In this document: piece after piece, positions 45,301-53,826 of the stretch | How positions within the stretch are numbered: the first letter of the stretch is position 1 | Layout: each line of letters begins with the position of its first letter | NCBI GenBank assembly: GCA_036822015.1 | Contig: DAISIL010000006.1 | Location: 1-64,000 of the forward strand | DNA: 64,000 nucleotides | Direction: 5' to 3' | Source of the DNA: DAISIL01 sp036822015 | GTDB lineage: Bacteria; Bacteroidota; Bacteroidia; Cytophagales; Bernardetiaceae | Notes under the pieces: model-generated | What the model was told of the DNA's origin: nothing | Databases searched by the model: none | Seen by the model: the letters and a program-made list of their open reading frames with translations, nothing else | Translations under genes and position numbers: made by a program

Positions 45301-46228
45301 CCTGGGCGATGATTTCTTTAAAATTCTGGATCATCTGGTTGATGGCCAGGGCGAGTTCGTCGTCGGAGCTACGGGGCTTGACGTTTTGGGAGAGGTCTCC
45401 CTGGGCGATCTTGTTGGCCAGCTGGGTGATGGCTCGGAGTTGCTCCACCAGGCTCTGGATGGAGGCATAAATCCCCGTTTGTCCTTTTTCGGAGAAAGCA
45501 ATGTTGAGATCACCCTGGGATACCCGACGGGTGATCTCGGCGATTTCGGCAGGCTCTCCGCCCACCTGCTTACGGACGGTAGAGATAATCAGACCAGCAA
45601 TAAAAGCACTCATAATCAATGAGATAAAACTCATTGCCCCGATCAGCCAGGTAGAGGTGGTATAGATGCGCTTGCTCTGCTCGGCAGCCTGAACGCCGAG
45701 CTTCTGGTCGCGCTCGAGAAGCTGACTGATCTGCCGGTTGGCTTCGCTGAAAGGCGGAAAGACTTTCAGTTGTAACTCCTGCAAGGCCATGTACTTGTTG
45801 TTGTCTTTGGAGATCATCAGGACGCTATCGGCGGCGGCCAAAAACTGCCCGTTGGTTTGGATGTACTTTTGTAAAAGGGGTTGATTGTCGGGGTCATCGC
45901 CCCGCAAGCGGAGCAAATCGGTATAGCGTTGGGCTTCCTGCTCGGTTTGGGTGCGGAGGCGTTCGATGCGTTGTTCATAGGTTTGCATCTTGACTTCGGA
46001 GAGTTCAAAGATGTGTTGCTGCTCTTGAAGCATCAGGTCAAAGTTGCCGGCATTGAGGTTGGCCAGGGTGTAGAGGCTCGGCATCCAGTTTTCGCTGATG
46101 CGCAGGGCTACGTCCTGTACCTGTTGCAAACGCAGGATGGCAAAAATATTGACCCCAATGGAGAGGGTCAGGATGAGGGCAAAGCCTACGATGAGTTTGC
46201 CGGCCAGGGTTTGGAAATATGCTTTCAT
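42347..46228 (-). CDS. Hybrid histidine kinase with three receiver domains
   Basis: 1293 residues. Membrane helix (LIVGFALILTLSIGVNIFAI), a helical-bundle sensor, second membrane helix (SFISLIMSAFIAGLIIST), two to three HAMP-like repeats, a GAF domain (QKAVGFLARYINAGQGVLYIF), a coiled coil, the phosphoacceptor in FLANMSHELRTPLNSI, ATPase motifs (FLSNAFKFTP, DTGIGIPED, GTGLGLSIA) and three receivers: VILIVEDEAKF...LDLGLPDVQG, LLIVEDDEVQL...IDLALTDGDG and ILVVDDDIRNIF...MDSVMPEMDG. Each has its phosphorylatable aspartate. No HPt domain. The layout fits a multistep phosphorelay or a CheA-less sensory hub. It is divergent from a receiver-SpoIIE phosphatase gene and is probably its partner. Confidence 0.95.
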   Translation of the reverse strand: MKAYFQTLAGKLIVGFALILTLSIGVNIFAILRLQQVQDVALRISENWMPSLYTLANLNAGNFDLMLQEQQHIFELSEVKMQTYEQRIERLRTQTEQEAQRYTDLLRLRGDDPDNQPLLQKYIQTNGQFLAAADSVLMISKDNNKYMALQELQLKVFPPFSEANRQISQLLERDQKLGVQAAEQSKRIYTTSTWLIGAMSFISLIMSAFIAGLIISTVRKQVGGEPAEIAEITRRVSQGDLNIAFSEKGQTGIYASIQSLVEQLRAITQLANKIAQGDLSQNVKPRSSDDELALAINQMIQNFKEIIAQARLIATGDYSINIRRRGAHDELGAALQAMALNLRQSKTDTEAQNWLKDGINELGQKLSGQLSFREISQKAVGFLARYINAGQGVLYIFDPDHNDLKLYGTYAFTERNSLSNRYVLGQGIIGQVALEQSPILLKNIHRDERAIQTGTLDEAPLNSFAFPLLFENELQGVIELSSFEPFTDVQRDFLLQASQMIATYLSSVRQTERIKGLLAISEEATRNAETRAQEIEAANTQLEEQRHKLQQQSEELRQRNQSLIQAKEELDRRADELEISNRYKSEFLANMSHELRTPLNSIIMLSKMLAKNDAKNLIEKDVKKAQIINKSGEELLRLINDILDLSKIEAGRMALHTTEFTPKSLLDEMHDLFHGIAQEKKIKFNVIDELNQPLKTDRDRLSQIIRNFLSNAFKFTPKGQVTLAIKPYADDPQKIAISVSDTGIGIPEDKQQEVFEAFKQVDGSVSREFGGTGLGLSIARELSRLLQGEIVLESNPGKGSTFTLIIAREIDQTLLDADGVPVFIKKQTGQAQHVQLVHVSPPSSGIRREIADDRQKLQEKDRVILIVEDEAKFAEGMAEVIREENFKVIIAQNAQEGIELAKRYQPNGIMLDLGLPDVQGNDALERFKAVKEIRHIPIEVVSAQDKDLTVLKRGAIGFLQKPVHEKDLKNAIAEIRALSEKKIKDLLIVEDDEVQLAHITKLLAGDDVRVKGVKSRALAIQALQERRYDGAIIDLALTDGDGYEVCKYIQSRFPKVATIVYTAKNLSPEEERKIRQATQSILLKSQSSEAELQDEVALFLHRMGKEVKREVQVKEQIKEQAQQAQERSSSKARLEAKVRELEAQKQQQEQGKATDLAAQGQRGNDQESRQKIKDKQILVVDDDIRNIFVIASALENFEAVILEALNGNEALRVLDEEQVSLVMMDSVMPEMDGLEAMRQIRANPRTRDLPIIAITGKVQPEDQQACLEAGANDFISKPVDYDELLQKVCRWIR

Positions 46229-46315
46229 ATCAAAAGGTAAAACCTATGTATGCGCAATTACGTACAAATTGTGTGCATTTCTTGCCCGAGAGGCCCAAAA
46301 AGTTTTTCGCTTCGG

Positions 46316-46332
46316 CATTGGTTTTGCCAATG
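46316..46332. promoter_or_regulatory. Inverted repeat in a divergent promoter region
   Basis: CATTGG (46316-46321), loop TTTTG, CCAATG (46327-46332): a perfect 6-bp inverted repeat between the hybrid kinase and the receiver-SpoIIE phosphatase genes. It might be an operator or a leader hairpin; nothing distinguishes the two. Confidence 0.35.
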
Positions 46333-46365
46333 ATTTATTCCAAACAAACTTGACAACTACTACCG

Positions 46366-47637
46366 ATGTCCACTATTTTACTTGTCGTTGATGACGAACC
46401 CGACGTACAGCTACTGGTCAAACAAAAGTTTCGTCGTCAGATCAGGGACGGAAAATACACGTTTATCTTTGCGGCTAACGGTGTTGATGCCCTCGAAAAA
46501 CTCAAGCACAACCCCGACGTGGACGTGGTGTTGTGTGATGTCAATATGCCCCAAATGGACGGCATCACGCTGCTCTCCAAGACCCGAAAAGTAAGCCAAA
46601 CCGTGCAGACCATCATCGTCTCGGCTTACGGGGATATGCGCAACATCCGCAGGGCGATGAATCACGGTGCTTTTGATTTTGTTACGAAACCTATCAATTT
46701 TAATGACTTAGGAGCTACCATCGACAAAACCATCCAGCACGTCCGGCAGCTCAAAGAAGCCATCTCCGAAAAAGAAAAACTCTACCGACAACTCGAACGC
46801 CACAGCGAAATGCTCGAGGAAACGGTAGAGCAACGCACCGCCGAAATCGAAGCCCAAAAGCGCGTCATCGAAATCAAGAACCAGCATATCATCGAGAGTA
46901 TCAATTACGCCAAACGCATCCAGGAATCCATCCTGCCTCCTTCGGATACCATCCAACAAATCCTGCCCGAGTCGTTCATTCTCTTCCAGCCCAAGGACAT
47001 CGTCAGTGGGGATTTTTATTGGATGCACCAAACCGACAAGGGGCAGATACTCATCACGGCCGTCGATTGCACCGGACACGGCGTACCTGGGGCATTTATG
47101 AGCCTGATCGGCAATGACTTACTCAACCTTATCGTCAAAGCCAAAAACATCACCGAACCCGAGCATATCCTCGAAGAACTCCACCGAGGCGTGCGCCACG
47201 TCCTGAACCAGGAGAACGGAAAGAGCCGCGATGGTATGGATTTGTCCTTCTGTTCCATCGACCTGACCAACAAACAGATGCACTTTGCCGGTGCCAGGAA
47301 TCCCCTCGTGATCGTCCGGGAGGGCAACATGGAGATCATCAAAGGCGACAAAAAATCCGTTGGCGGGACGCGCTCCGACGATACCCTCACCTTTACCCGC
47401 CATACCATCTCGCTAGAAAAACCAGCCATGTATTACATCTTCTCCGATGGGTATCAGGATCAGTTTGGCGGCGAAAACGGGCAAAAGTACCTCACCAAAA
47501 ACTTCCGCAAACTCCTCCTGGCCATCCATCACCTGCCCATACCAGAACAGGAACAAATCCTGACCCAAGAACTCAGCGACTGGCGCGGCAGCTATCCCCA
47601 GGTCGATGACATCCTCGTGATCGGGATGCGACTCTGA
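46366..47637 (+). CDS. Response regulator with SpoIIE-type phosphatase output
   Basis: 423 residues. N-terminal receiver domain (LLVVDDEPDVQLL, phospho-Asp in VVLCDVNMPQMDG, Lys in FVTKPINF), a coiled coil (residues 120-190) and a PP2C/SpoIIE domain with metal-ligand motifs IVSGDFYWMHQ, AVDCTGHGVPGAFMS and QVDDILVIGM. It is like RsbU/RssB-type regulators whose phosphatase is switched by aspartyl phosphorylation. It is divergent from the three-receiver hybrid kinase, which probably phosphorylates it. Confidence 0.95.
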   Translation: MSTILLVVDDEPDVQLLVKQKFRRQIRDGKYTFIFAANGVDALEKLKHNPDVDVVLCDVNMPQMDGITLLSKTRKVSQTVQTIIVSAYGDMRNIRRAMNHGAFDFVTKPINFNDLGATIDKTIQHVRQLKEAISEKEKLYRQLERHSEMLEETVEQRTAEIEAQKRVIEIKNQHIIESINYAKRIQESILPPSDTIQQILPESFILFQPKDIVSGDFYWMHQTDKGQILITAVDCTGHGVPGAFMSLIGNDLLNLIVKAKNITEPEHILEELHRGVRHVLNQENGKSRDGMDLSFCSIDLTNKQMHFAGARNPLVIVREGNMEIIKGDKKSVGGTRSDDTLTFTRHTISLEKPAMYYIFSDGYQDQFGGENGQKYLTKNFRKLLLAIHHLPIPEQEQILTQELSDWRGSYPQVDDILVIGMRL

Positions 47638-47645
47638 TAGTACAT

Positions 47646-48542
47646 ATGATCCACGATTTTTTTGCCGCCTATACACCCCCACCGGCTACGCCGCTGCTCC
47701 AACAAAACGGCGTGCGGCTATGGCTCAAACGCCTGGACTTATCCCACCCACAACTCTCGGGCAACAAGTGGTACAAACTTTGGCACAACCTCACGGCCGC
47801 CCAAGCGCAAGGACATACGCGCTTGCTCACCTTTGGGGGAGCGTACTCCAACCACATCGTGGCTACGGCTAAGGCCGGCGAACTTTTTGGTTTTCAAACG
47901 ATTGGTCTGATACGTGGTGAAGAAAACCTACCCCTAAATCCGGCCTTACGGAGGGCGAAACAGTCGGGGATGGCATTGGTGTACATCAGTCGTGGGACAT
48001 ATCGCCTTCGGCATGACCCCGAGTGGCTGGCCAGCTTGCCCGAGCGTTTTGGGGCGCATTACCTGATACCCGAAGGGGGAAGCAACGGCTTGGCTTTGGA
48101 GGGATGTCGCCATATCTTGACTTCGGAGGAGTACGCGCACTTCGATCATGTGGCCGTGTCGATGGGGACAGGCGGAACGCTGGCTGGGCTACTGCTTGGC
48201 AGTACGCGCCCCAATCAGATCATGGGCTTTTCGTCCTTGAAAGGTGGAGGTTTTTTGCGGGAAAGCGTCCGAGAACATCTTGCAGACTATGCTCGGATTT
48301 TTGGGCGAGAGCCTGCCGTCCCGTCCTGGCAACTGCACACGGATTACGCCCTGGGTGGCTTTGCCAAACGGCCGCCGGAGTTATTGCGTTTTTTACAGGA
48401 TGTTGAGCAGGCGTATGGGATCGCTCTGGAGGGGGTGTATGTGGGTAAGCTACTCTACGGCCTCCTGGATATGATCGAGGCTGGGCATTTTCCCGTAGGG
48501 TCTGATGTGTTGGCTGTGGTTACGGGACGGCCGCTGGAGTAG
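47646..48542 (+). CDS. PLP-dependent D-cysteine desulfhydrase / ACC deaminase-like enzyme
   Basis: 298 residues of fold-type II PLP enzymes. The PLP lysine is in LSGNKWYKLWHN, followed by GGAYSNHIVATA and the phosphate-binding SMGTGGTLAGLLLG. Enzymes of this family act as D-cysteine desulfhydrases or 1-aminocyclopropane-1-carboxylate deaminases; the desulfhydrase role is commoner in bacteria, but I cannot choose from the sequence. It follows the phosphatase gene by 8 bp, and its end overlaps the convergent TPR-SpoIIE gene by 23 bp. Confidence 0.9.
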   Translation: MIHDFFAAYTPPPATPLLQQNGVRLWLKRLDLSHPQLSGNKWYKLWHNLTAAQAQGHTRLLTFGGAYSNHIVATAKAGELFGFQTIGLIRGEENLPLNPALRRAKQSGMALVYISRGTYRLRHDPEWLASLPERFGAHYLIPEGGSNGLALEGCRHILTSEEYAHFDHVAVSMGTGGTLAGLLLGSTRPNQIMGFSSLKGGGFLRESVREHLADYARIFGREPAVPSWQLHTDYALGGFAKRPPELLRFLQDVEQAYGIALEGVYVGKLLYGLLDMIEAGHFPVGSDVLAVVTGRPLE

Positions 48543-50475
48543 GCTCGGGGATGTGTTGTTGGCCTACTTTCCCTCCGATCAGCAAAATATCGTCAATTTG
48601 TGGGGTCTGGCCCATCCAGTCGCGGAGCGTCTGATCGAAGCGCTCAAACTGCGTTTGGGCGGGTAAGGTGTGCCAGTCGAAGCAACAGGCTTTGAGGCGT
48701 TTGGTCATAAACTTTCGGTCGCTCTTGCCCCCAAACTGATCCGGATAGCCATCGGAGAAGATATAAAAAGCCAGCGGGGCATCCCGAAAAGAGATCGTGT
48801 GGGCGTCAAAATCTAGTTGGCTTGTCTTGCCTTTTCGGTAGCCACCAATGGCGTATCGGTTGCCCTTGATTACTTGTAGCTCATTGTTTTGTGCATATAC
48901 CAACGGACGGTTAGCACCCGCGAAGTGGAGCGTCTGTTGGGGTAGGTCGATGCTGACCAGGGCCATATCCATCCCGTCTTTGTTCTCCGTTTTGTCTTGA
49001 TGCAAAGACTCGACAACGCCTTGGTGCAAAGCGGAGAGGATCAGGTCGGGGGCCGTGATGCCCTGCGTCTTGACGATGGTGTCCAGGATGTTGTTGCCGA
49101 TCATGGACATAAACGCGCCCGGTACGCCGTGTCCAGTACAATCGACGGCAGCGATCAAAATTTTGCCGTTTTTTTGGGCGTACCAATAAAAATCACCGCT
49201 GACAATATCTCGTGGTCTAAACAAAATGAAAGATTCGGGGATCAAATCTTGCAAGGTGTAGCTGCGCGTGAGCATGGCTGCCTGGATGCGCTGGGCATAG
49301 TTGATGCTTTGGGTGATCTGGAGGTTTTTGTCTTCGATGTCCTCAAAGGCTGTTTGGAGGGCCTGGCTTTGGGCCATGATTTTGTCGCGCTGGGAGGATA
49401 TTTCTTCGTTTTGGAGGCTGACCTTATGGTTTTGCTCTTTGAGTTGGGTGTTGATGCGCTTTTTCTGTTGGTAGTTACGGTAGAGAAAAAACGAAAAAAC
49501 GAGGATCAAGAGAAACCCGCCAATAAAAGCATTACGGACTAGCTCGGCCTGGGCCAGCTGGGCATCCAGGAGGCGTTGGCGTTCTTTGGCTTCAATGGCT
49601 TCGAGCTTTTTGATGCGTTCTTGTTGCTTGAAATACATCACCTCGAGTTCTTGTCGGTTCAGGGAGGCTAAGAGGCTTTTTTGGGTGGAGTCGTAGGAGG
49701 CAATGCGCTGATCTTTGCGCTGGATTTCGAGTTCTTTGTTGCGTTTTTCGGCTTCGGCGAGTTGGGCGCGTAGGCGGGCGGCTTCGGCTTCGGCTTGGGT
49801 TTGGGCGATGCGATCATCTTGTACTTTTTCGTGGAAAGTACGGTAGAGTTCAAAATAATAGATGGACTTCTCGGAGTTGCCGGCTTTTTCGTGGGTCTCG
49901 GAGAGCATCCCGTAGCAGCTTTTCATCTGATCGGGGTCATTGAGGCTACGGGCGATGTCGAGGGCTTCTTCGAGTTGGGTAACGGACTCCTGGTAGCGTT
50001 GGAGGTTGTTCAGGACGACGGATAGGTTGATGAGTGCCGAGATCATCCCGATCTTTTCTTTGTTGGCGCGTCGGGCGGAGAGGGTGCGCTGGAAGTACTC
50101 GTAGGCTTGCTCAAAGTTGCCGAGGTCGGAGTGGAGCATCCCGAGGTTGTTGTGGATGGCGGCGATGCCGTTTTTGTTATCGAGGTAGCGGTTGAGTTCG
50201 AGGGAGTTTTCGTAGTGGACAATCGCCGAGCGGTAGTCGTTGTGGTTCCAGTAGATGAGGGCGATGTCGTTTTGGTAGCGGGAGGCTTCTTTTTTGTCGC
50301 CGCGTTCTTGCCACTCTTTGGAGAGCTGGGTGTATTTGTCGATCAGGACGCTATCTTGCCGCGAAAGGGGATAGAGCCGCACCTCCTTTTGTGCCAAAGC
50401 AGGCTGAAAACCCACCCAACAGCACAGGAGCAACCCATAACCCAACCCAAGCAAGTTTTTCCAGACCCTTTGCAT
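48520..50475 (-). CDS. TPR-containing SpoIIE-type serine phosphatase
   Basis: 651 residues. An N-terminal signal or anchor (LLGLGYGLLLCCWVGFQPALA), four to five TPR repeats (residues 60-215), a coiled coil, a membrane helix near residue 320 (FIGGFLLILVFSFFLY), another coiled coil and a PP2C/SpoIIE domain (IVSGDFYWYAQ, AVDCTGHGVPGAFM, QIDDILLIGG). It is the third SpoIIE phosphatase of the window, and the TPR region replaces the sensor of a histidine kinase. Such hybrid TPR-SpoIIE proteins are typical of Bacteroidota. Confidence 0.94.
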   Translation of the reverse strand: MQRVWKNLLGLGYGLLLCCWVGFQPALAQKEVRLYPLSRQDSVLIDKYTQLSKEWQERGDKKEASRYQNDIALIYWNHNDYRSAIVHYENSLELNRYLDNKNGIAAIHNNLGMLHSDLGNFEQAYEYFQRTLSARRANKEKIGMISALINLSVVLNNLQRYQESVTQLEEALDIARSLNDPDQMKSCYGMLSETHEKAGNSEKSIYYFELYRTFHEKVQDDRIAQTQAEAEAARLRAQLAEAEKRNKELEIQRKDQRIASYDSTQKSLLASLNRQELEVMYFKQQERIKKLEAIEAKERQRLLDAQLAQAELVRNAFIGGFLLILVFSFFLYRNYQQKKRINTQLKEQNHKVSLQNEEISSQRDKIMAQSQALQTAFEDIEDKNLQITQSINYAQRIQAAMLTRSYTLQDLIPESFILFRPRDIVSGDFYWYAQKNGKILIAAVDCTGHGVPGAFMSMIGNNILDTIVKTQGITAPDLILSALHQGVVESLHQDKTENKDGMDMALVSIDLPQQTLHFAGANRPLVYAQNNELQVIKGNRYAIGGYRKGKTSQLDFDAHTISFRDAPLAFYIFSDGYPDQFGGKSDRKFMTKRLKACCFDWHTLPAQTQFERFDQTLRDWMGQTPQIDDILLIGGKVGQQHIPEPTPAAVP

Positions 50476-50511
50476 TAAGCAAAACTAATCAATTTGCGAT
50501 AAGCAAAGAAA

Positions 50512-50700
50512 TCAATTTTGCTTTTCTTTCACTTCAAGAACCGCGCTTTTGAGCTGGGCCATCCGTTCGGTAAGTGCTTTGAAGCCCTCCCCAACAGTCG
50601 AAGATACCCCTCGGGGAGGGATCGACTGCCGTTGGGCTTCGGCCAGGAAGAGTTGTTCTTGTAGAGCGGCCAGGGCATGGCTGGCTTTCTGGAAGTCCAC
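50512..50700 (-). CDS. Small helical protein after lipA
   Basis: 62 residues, starting four bases after the lipA stop codon. The sequence is helical and charged (LAALQEQLFLAEAQRQ, FKALTERMAQLKSAVLEVKE), as for a small coiled-coil protein, with a short Pro-rich loop. No family is recognised. It contains an 8-bp inverted repeat (CCCTCCCC/GGGGAGGG). The tight spacing argues for translation, but the length is small enough for chance. Confidence 0.45.
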   Translation of the reverse strand: MDFQKASHALAALQEQLFLAEAQRQSIPPRGVSSTVGEGFKALTERMAQLKSAVLEVKEKQN

Positions 50701-50704
50701 TGGA

Positions 50705-51595
50705 TCAGATATTTACGTGTCGCTCGGCATGATAGGAGGAGCGTACCAGGGGGCCTGATTCGACGTATTTCAAGCCGCGTTTGCGTCCCTCTTCGGCATA
50801 GTGGGCAAACTGATCTGGATGGACGTACTCGGCTACGGGAAGGTGCATTTTGGTCGGTTGGAGGTACTGCCCAATCGTGAGGACATCGCAGCCGTTCTGG
50901 GCCAGGTCATCCATGATCTGATAGACCTGCTCGGGCGTTTCGCCTAAGCCTACCATGATTCCCGATTTGGTGCGCTTGCCGTAGGCTTTGGTGCGTCGGA
51001 TTTGCTCTAAGCTACGCTGATAGCGTGCCTGCGGGCGCACTTTGCGGTAGAGGGCTTCGACGGTTTCCATGTTGTGGGAGACCACCTCCTGCCCCGCCGA
51101 GATCATGCGTTCGAGGGCATCCCAGGAGGCTTTTACGTCTGGGATGAGTGTTTCGATAGTTGTTTGGGGAGATAGCTCCTTGATGGCTACTACGGTCTGA
51201 TACCAGATTTCGGCACCACGATCGGCGCGTTCGTCCCGATTGACCGACGTTAGGACGGCGTGTTTGACCTCCATTTGTAGGATGGCTTCGGCCACGCGGC
51301 GGGGTTCGTCTTCATCGTACTCGGGTGGGCGGCCTGTCTGGACGGCACAAAACGAGCATCCCCGCGTACAAACATTGCCCAGGATCATAAATGTTGCCGT
51401 ACCAGCACCCCAACACTCACCCATGTTGGGACAGTTGCCGCTCTCACAGATGGTGTGTAACTTGTACGTATCTACGAGTTGGCGGACGTGTTTGTAGTTT
51501 TTGCCCGAAGGCAACTTAACCCGCAACCAATCTGGGCGGCCCGATTTGGTGGGATGTTCGGGGGAGAGTACCGGCAAATCAATCATATCTTTCAA
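50705..51595 (-). CDS. lipA: Lipoyl synthase
   Basis: 296 residues, radical-SAM. The N-terminal cluster cysteines are in [13 protein letters not shown] and the radical-SAM CxxxCxxC is in [15 protein letters not shown]. The C-terminal RSSYHAERH supplies the serine ligand. It inserts sulfur into octanoyl side chains to make the lipoyl cofactor. The ATG overlaps the end of the upstream outer-membrane gene by four bases. Confidence 0.97.
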   Translation of the reverse strand: MKDMIDLPVLSPEHPTKSGRPDWLRVKLPSGKNYKHVRQLVDTYKLHTICESGNCPNMGECWGAGTATFMILGNVCTRGCSFCAVQTGRPPEYDEDEPRRVAEAILQMEVKHAVLTSVNRDERADRGAEIWYQTVVAIKELSPQTTIETLIPDVKASWDALERMISAGQEVVSHNMETVEALYRKVRPQARYQRSLEQIRRTKAYGKRTKSGIMVGLGETPEQVYQIMDDLAQNGCDVLTIGQYLQPTKMHLPVAEYVHPDQFAHYAEEGRKRGLKYVESGPLVRSSYHAERHVNI

Positions 51596-52311
51596 TAGTT
51601 ATTGAATCCATAGAAAATATTAACAAAAATACTAGAAAAAAACGAGCGGTTTTGGGCCAGCGGCATCATCTGTACCGTTTGGTTGAAGCCGTCGAGCATC
51701 AGCCCAGCTTCTACGCCCAATACCTGCGATTTGGTACCGCTGTACTCGAGCAAGGCAGAGAGTTTGAGTGATCCCCCCAAGCGAAAGCGCATATCCGAAA
51801 GTGCCTCAAAGGGTGTCCCTGATCCCCGAATGAACTCAAAACTGTGTATATCAGGATCATATTGCACCCGACGCTCTAAGCGGTTTTGCTCATAGACGAT
51901 CACGTAGGGAATCACCATACCAAACGTAGGCCCTGCTGCTGCTACCCCGCTTACCTGTACGCCCCGCTCCCGAGCTTTCTGAAAAAAGATCATCTCCCGC
52001 CCATATTGCGGTCGCCACACAAAGAAATAATTTTGCTTGCCCGGCACAAAGAACTCCCCCGTCAGGAGGCTCGAGAGACGCTCCTCCTTGGGGTGCTTGA
52101 TCTCGACGAGTTCTAATGAAAAATGATGATACTGTTTGTCTTTTATTTGGCGGGCATAGCGGCCACTGATGCCGCCGATCAAGCCTCCCTGGGTGTTGAG
52201 ATTGACCCCATAGCTGACCTGGGAGCGATAAAACTCCTCCGACTGCCCGTACAGCACAGCCGGCCATCCTACACATACGCACACAAAGAAACAAAGCAGT
52301 TGTTGCAACAC
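51592..52311 (-). CDS. Hypothetical outer-membrane beta-barrel protein
   Basis: 239 residues. Signal peptide ([16 protein letters not shown]), then alternating hydrophobic/aromatic strands ([49 protein letters not shown]) ending in an aromatic residue, as for an outer-membrane barrel. Function unknown; it shares a four-base overlap with lipA, so the two are cotranscribed. Confidence 0.78.
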   Translation of the reverse strand: MLQQLLCFFVCVCVGWPAVLYGQSEEFYRSQVSYGVNLNTQGGLIGGISGRYARQIKDKQYHHFSLELVEIKHPKEERLSSLLTGEFFVPGKQNYFFVWRPQYGREMIFFQKARERGVQVSGVAAAGPTFGMVIPYVIVYEQNRLERRVQYDPDIHSFEFIRGSGTPFEALSDMRFRLGGSLKLSALLEYSGTKSQVLGVEAGLMLDGFNQTVQMMPLAQNRSFFSSIFVNIFYGFNNY

Positions 52312-52386
52312 GGATTCCTGGATTGATCTACGTTATCAAATGTACAGATAAAAACGGGATTGTACCCCAAGATGTTCCCTGTTTTT

Positions 52387-53760
52387 TTAGAGTTCTTTGA
52401 TCGCCATGCGTAGCTGTCCCTGGGCCCGGATGCGCACCTCCAAGCCTTCGGGGCCGAGGTGGATGGTTTCGGGCAAGACAACAAACTGATCCAGTTGTAG
52501 GTCGATTTTTTCGCCGACGGGACTTTTTTGGATGCCTTGTTGGATCAGCTGGGGGATTTCCTGGAGGCGGTTGGTGAGCGAAACGCGCAGCCGTGACTGG
52601 ATTTCCTCCTTGAACGTATCGTGTAGGAGCCAATCGGCGGTTTGGAGGAGGCTTTCCTCCGAGTCCAGGTCAAAGTCAAAGTCTTGAATTTGTAGGGAGG
52701 TATCGGCGGGTTCGTAGTGGGGTTTGCCGCGCAGATAAACGGTTCCACGGGTATCACCCTTGACCTTAACGGCAAAGATGAGTTTGTCCTGGGCGGGCCA
52801 GACCTCGGCTTTTCGGATCTGGATGGTATAGCCTTCGGCACTAAGCCTTTGCCCTTTGAGCTGTTCTCCGATCAGTCGGTTGATGTCTTTGTAACTTACT
52901 CGGCTGAAGAGATAGATGTCAAAGTCGCTGTTTTCTTCTGATTCGGGGGGGCTAAGGTTGGGGAGCGGGCGGGCATCGGCGGATGTATGTTGGGGTTCTC
53001 CCAGGAGGGTTTCCAGGAAGAGATGCACCCGAAGGCGGAGCTGGAGTTGGTCATGGGTGCCGGTGATTTTTCCGAGCGATAAGGACTGGGGCAGGAGGCG
53101 TATCCATATTTTTTCTACTTTTTTGTTGATGAGTATTGGTTTTTGGATGTCAGCCCAAAGTTTTTCGATGAGGGGTTTGATGTTGGCTTCTTTGTAGATG
53201 ATTTGGTCGATGAGTTGCTCGAGTTCGGGTTGTTTTTTTTCGAGGACTTTGCTCACCACGCCACCCAGGGGGATGTTGAGAAAGGCGACTTTGACGGTGG
53301 GTTTTTTGATCCACTCGATGCGTTGCGATTGGGTGCGGGTCTTCAAACGCCAATCTGGGGTGAGGGCAAGGCTAGACCGAAAATGCAGGCGCAGGATCAT
53401 ATCGCTTGTCTTTTCACCGATCAGTTTGGCTTTGTATTGGGCGGCTACGTGTAGGGTGATGTGGTGGTCGATCTGGTTGCCTTGCATCCGTAAGGCCAGC
53501 GGCTCGGCTTTGGTGATGAGGAGCTTGAGTTGATCGCCTTCGTAGCTATCGTCGCGGTAGATTTCGTCTTTGATGGCTTCGTTGATCTTGGCTTCCAGGT
53601 CGCGTAAGGGCAAAGCCAAAGGCAGATTGACATAAGACAACTTAGGTTCGAGGGACTGCTCGGGGATGATCTCCGGTGGCCGCTCTGGCTTAATATCCGA
53701 ACAAGCTACCCACCACAGGCTTAGGTAGCCGTATAGTAAGATTGTCCATCTGTTGCGCAT
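52387..53760 (-). CDS. DUF4403-family lipoprotein
   Basis: About 457 residues. Lipobox in LWWVACSDIKPERPP, then a beta-rich exported domain with YVNLPLALPLRDLEAKINEA at the start and QFVVLPETIHLGPEGLEVRI near the end, as in DUF4403 proteins. This family resembles tubular lipid-binding (SMP/BPI-like) folds in distribution, but its function is not established. Start ATG 53760 is preferred; the upstream ATG 53802 lies inside its promoter. Confidence 0.85.
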   Translation of the reverse strand: MRNRWTILLYGYLSLWWVACSDIKPERPPEIIPEQSLEPKLSYVNLPLALPLRDLEAKINEAIKDEIYRDDSYEGDQLKLLITKAEPLALRMQGNQIDHHITLHVAAQYKAKLIGEKTSDMILRLHFRSSLALTPDWRLKTRTQSQRIEWIKKPTVKVAFLNIPLGGVVSKVLEKKQPELEQLIDQIIYKEANIKPLIEKLWADIQKPILINKKVEKIWIRLLPQSLSLGKITGTHDQLQLRLRVHLFLETLLGEPQHTSADARPLPNLSPPESEENSDFDIYLFSRVSYKDINRLIGEQLKGQRLSAEGYTIQIRKAEVWPAQDKLIFAVKVKGDTRGTVYLRGKPHYEPADTSLQIQDFDFDLDSEESLLQTADWLLHDTFKEEIQSRLRVSLTNRLQEIPQLIQQGIQKSPVGEKIDLQLDQFVVLPETIHLGPEGLEVRIRAQGQLRMAIKEL

Positions 53761-53789
53761 AGCTTTTGTTTTTTGGGTATATTGTTGTG

Positions 53790-53820
53790 TTGCAATACTC
53801 AAAGATAAGATTTAATTTTG
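53790..53820 (+). promoter_or_regulatory. Promoter for the AI-2E permease gene
   Basis: TTG (53790-53792), a 20-nt spacer and TAATTTTG (53813-53820). The predicted transcript start coincides with ATG 53827, implying a leaderless mRNA. Confidence 0.65.
53800..53807 (-). promoter_or_regulatory. -7 element for the DUF4403 lipoprotein gene
   Basis: On the minus strand TATCTTTG matches TAnnTTTG, about 40 nt upstream of ATG 53760. It overlaps the spacer of the divergent permease promoter, so the two promoters may exclude each other. Confidence 0.6.
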
Positions 53821-53826
53821 ATCCGT

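Noticed and set aside
44086..46228. Long antisense ORFs over the hybrid kinase and other genes
   Set aside because: They mirror coding frames of recognised genes and have no domain features of their own.
46254..46285. TGCGCAATT..AAATTGTGTGCA as an operator
   Set aside because: The symmetry requires a two-base bulge and is too weak to report.
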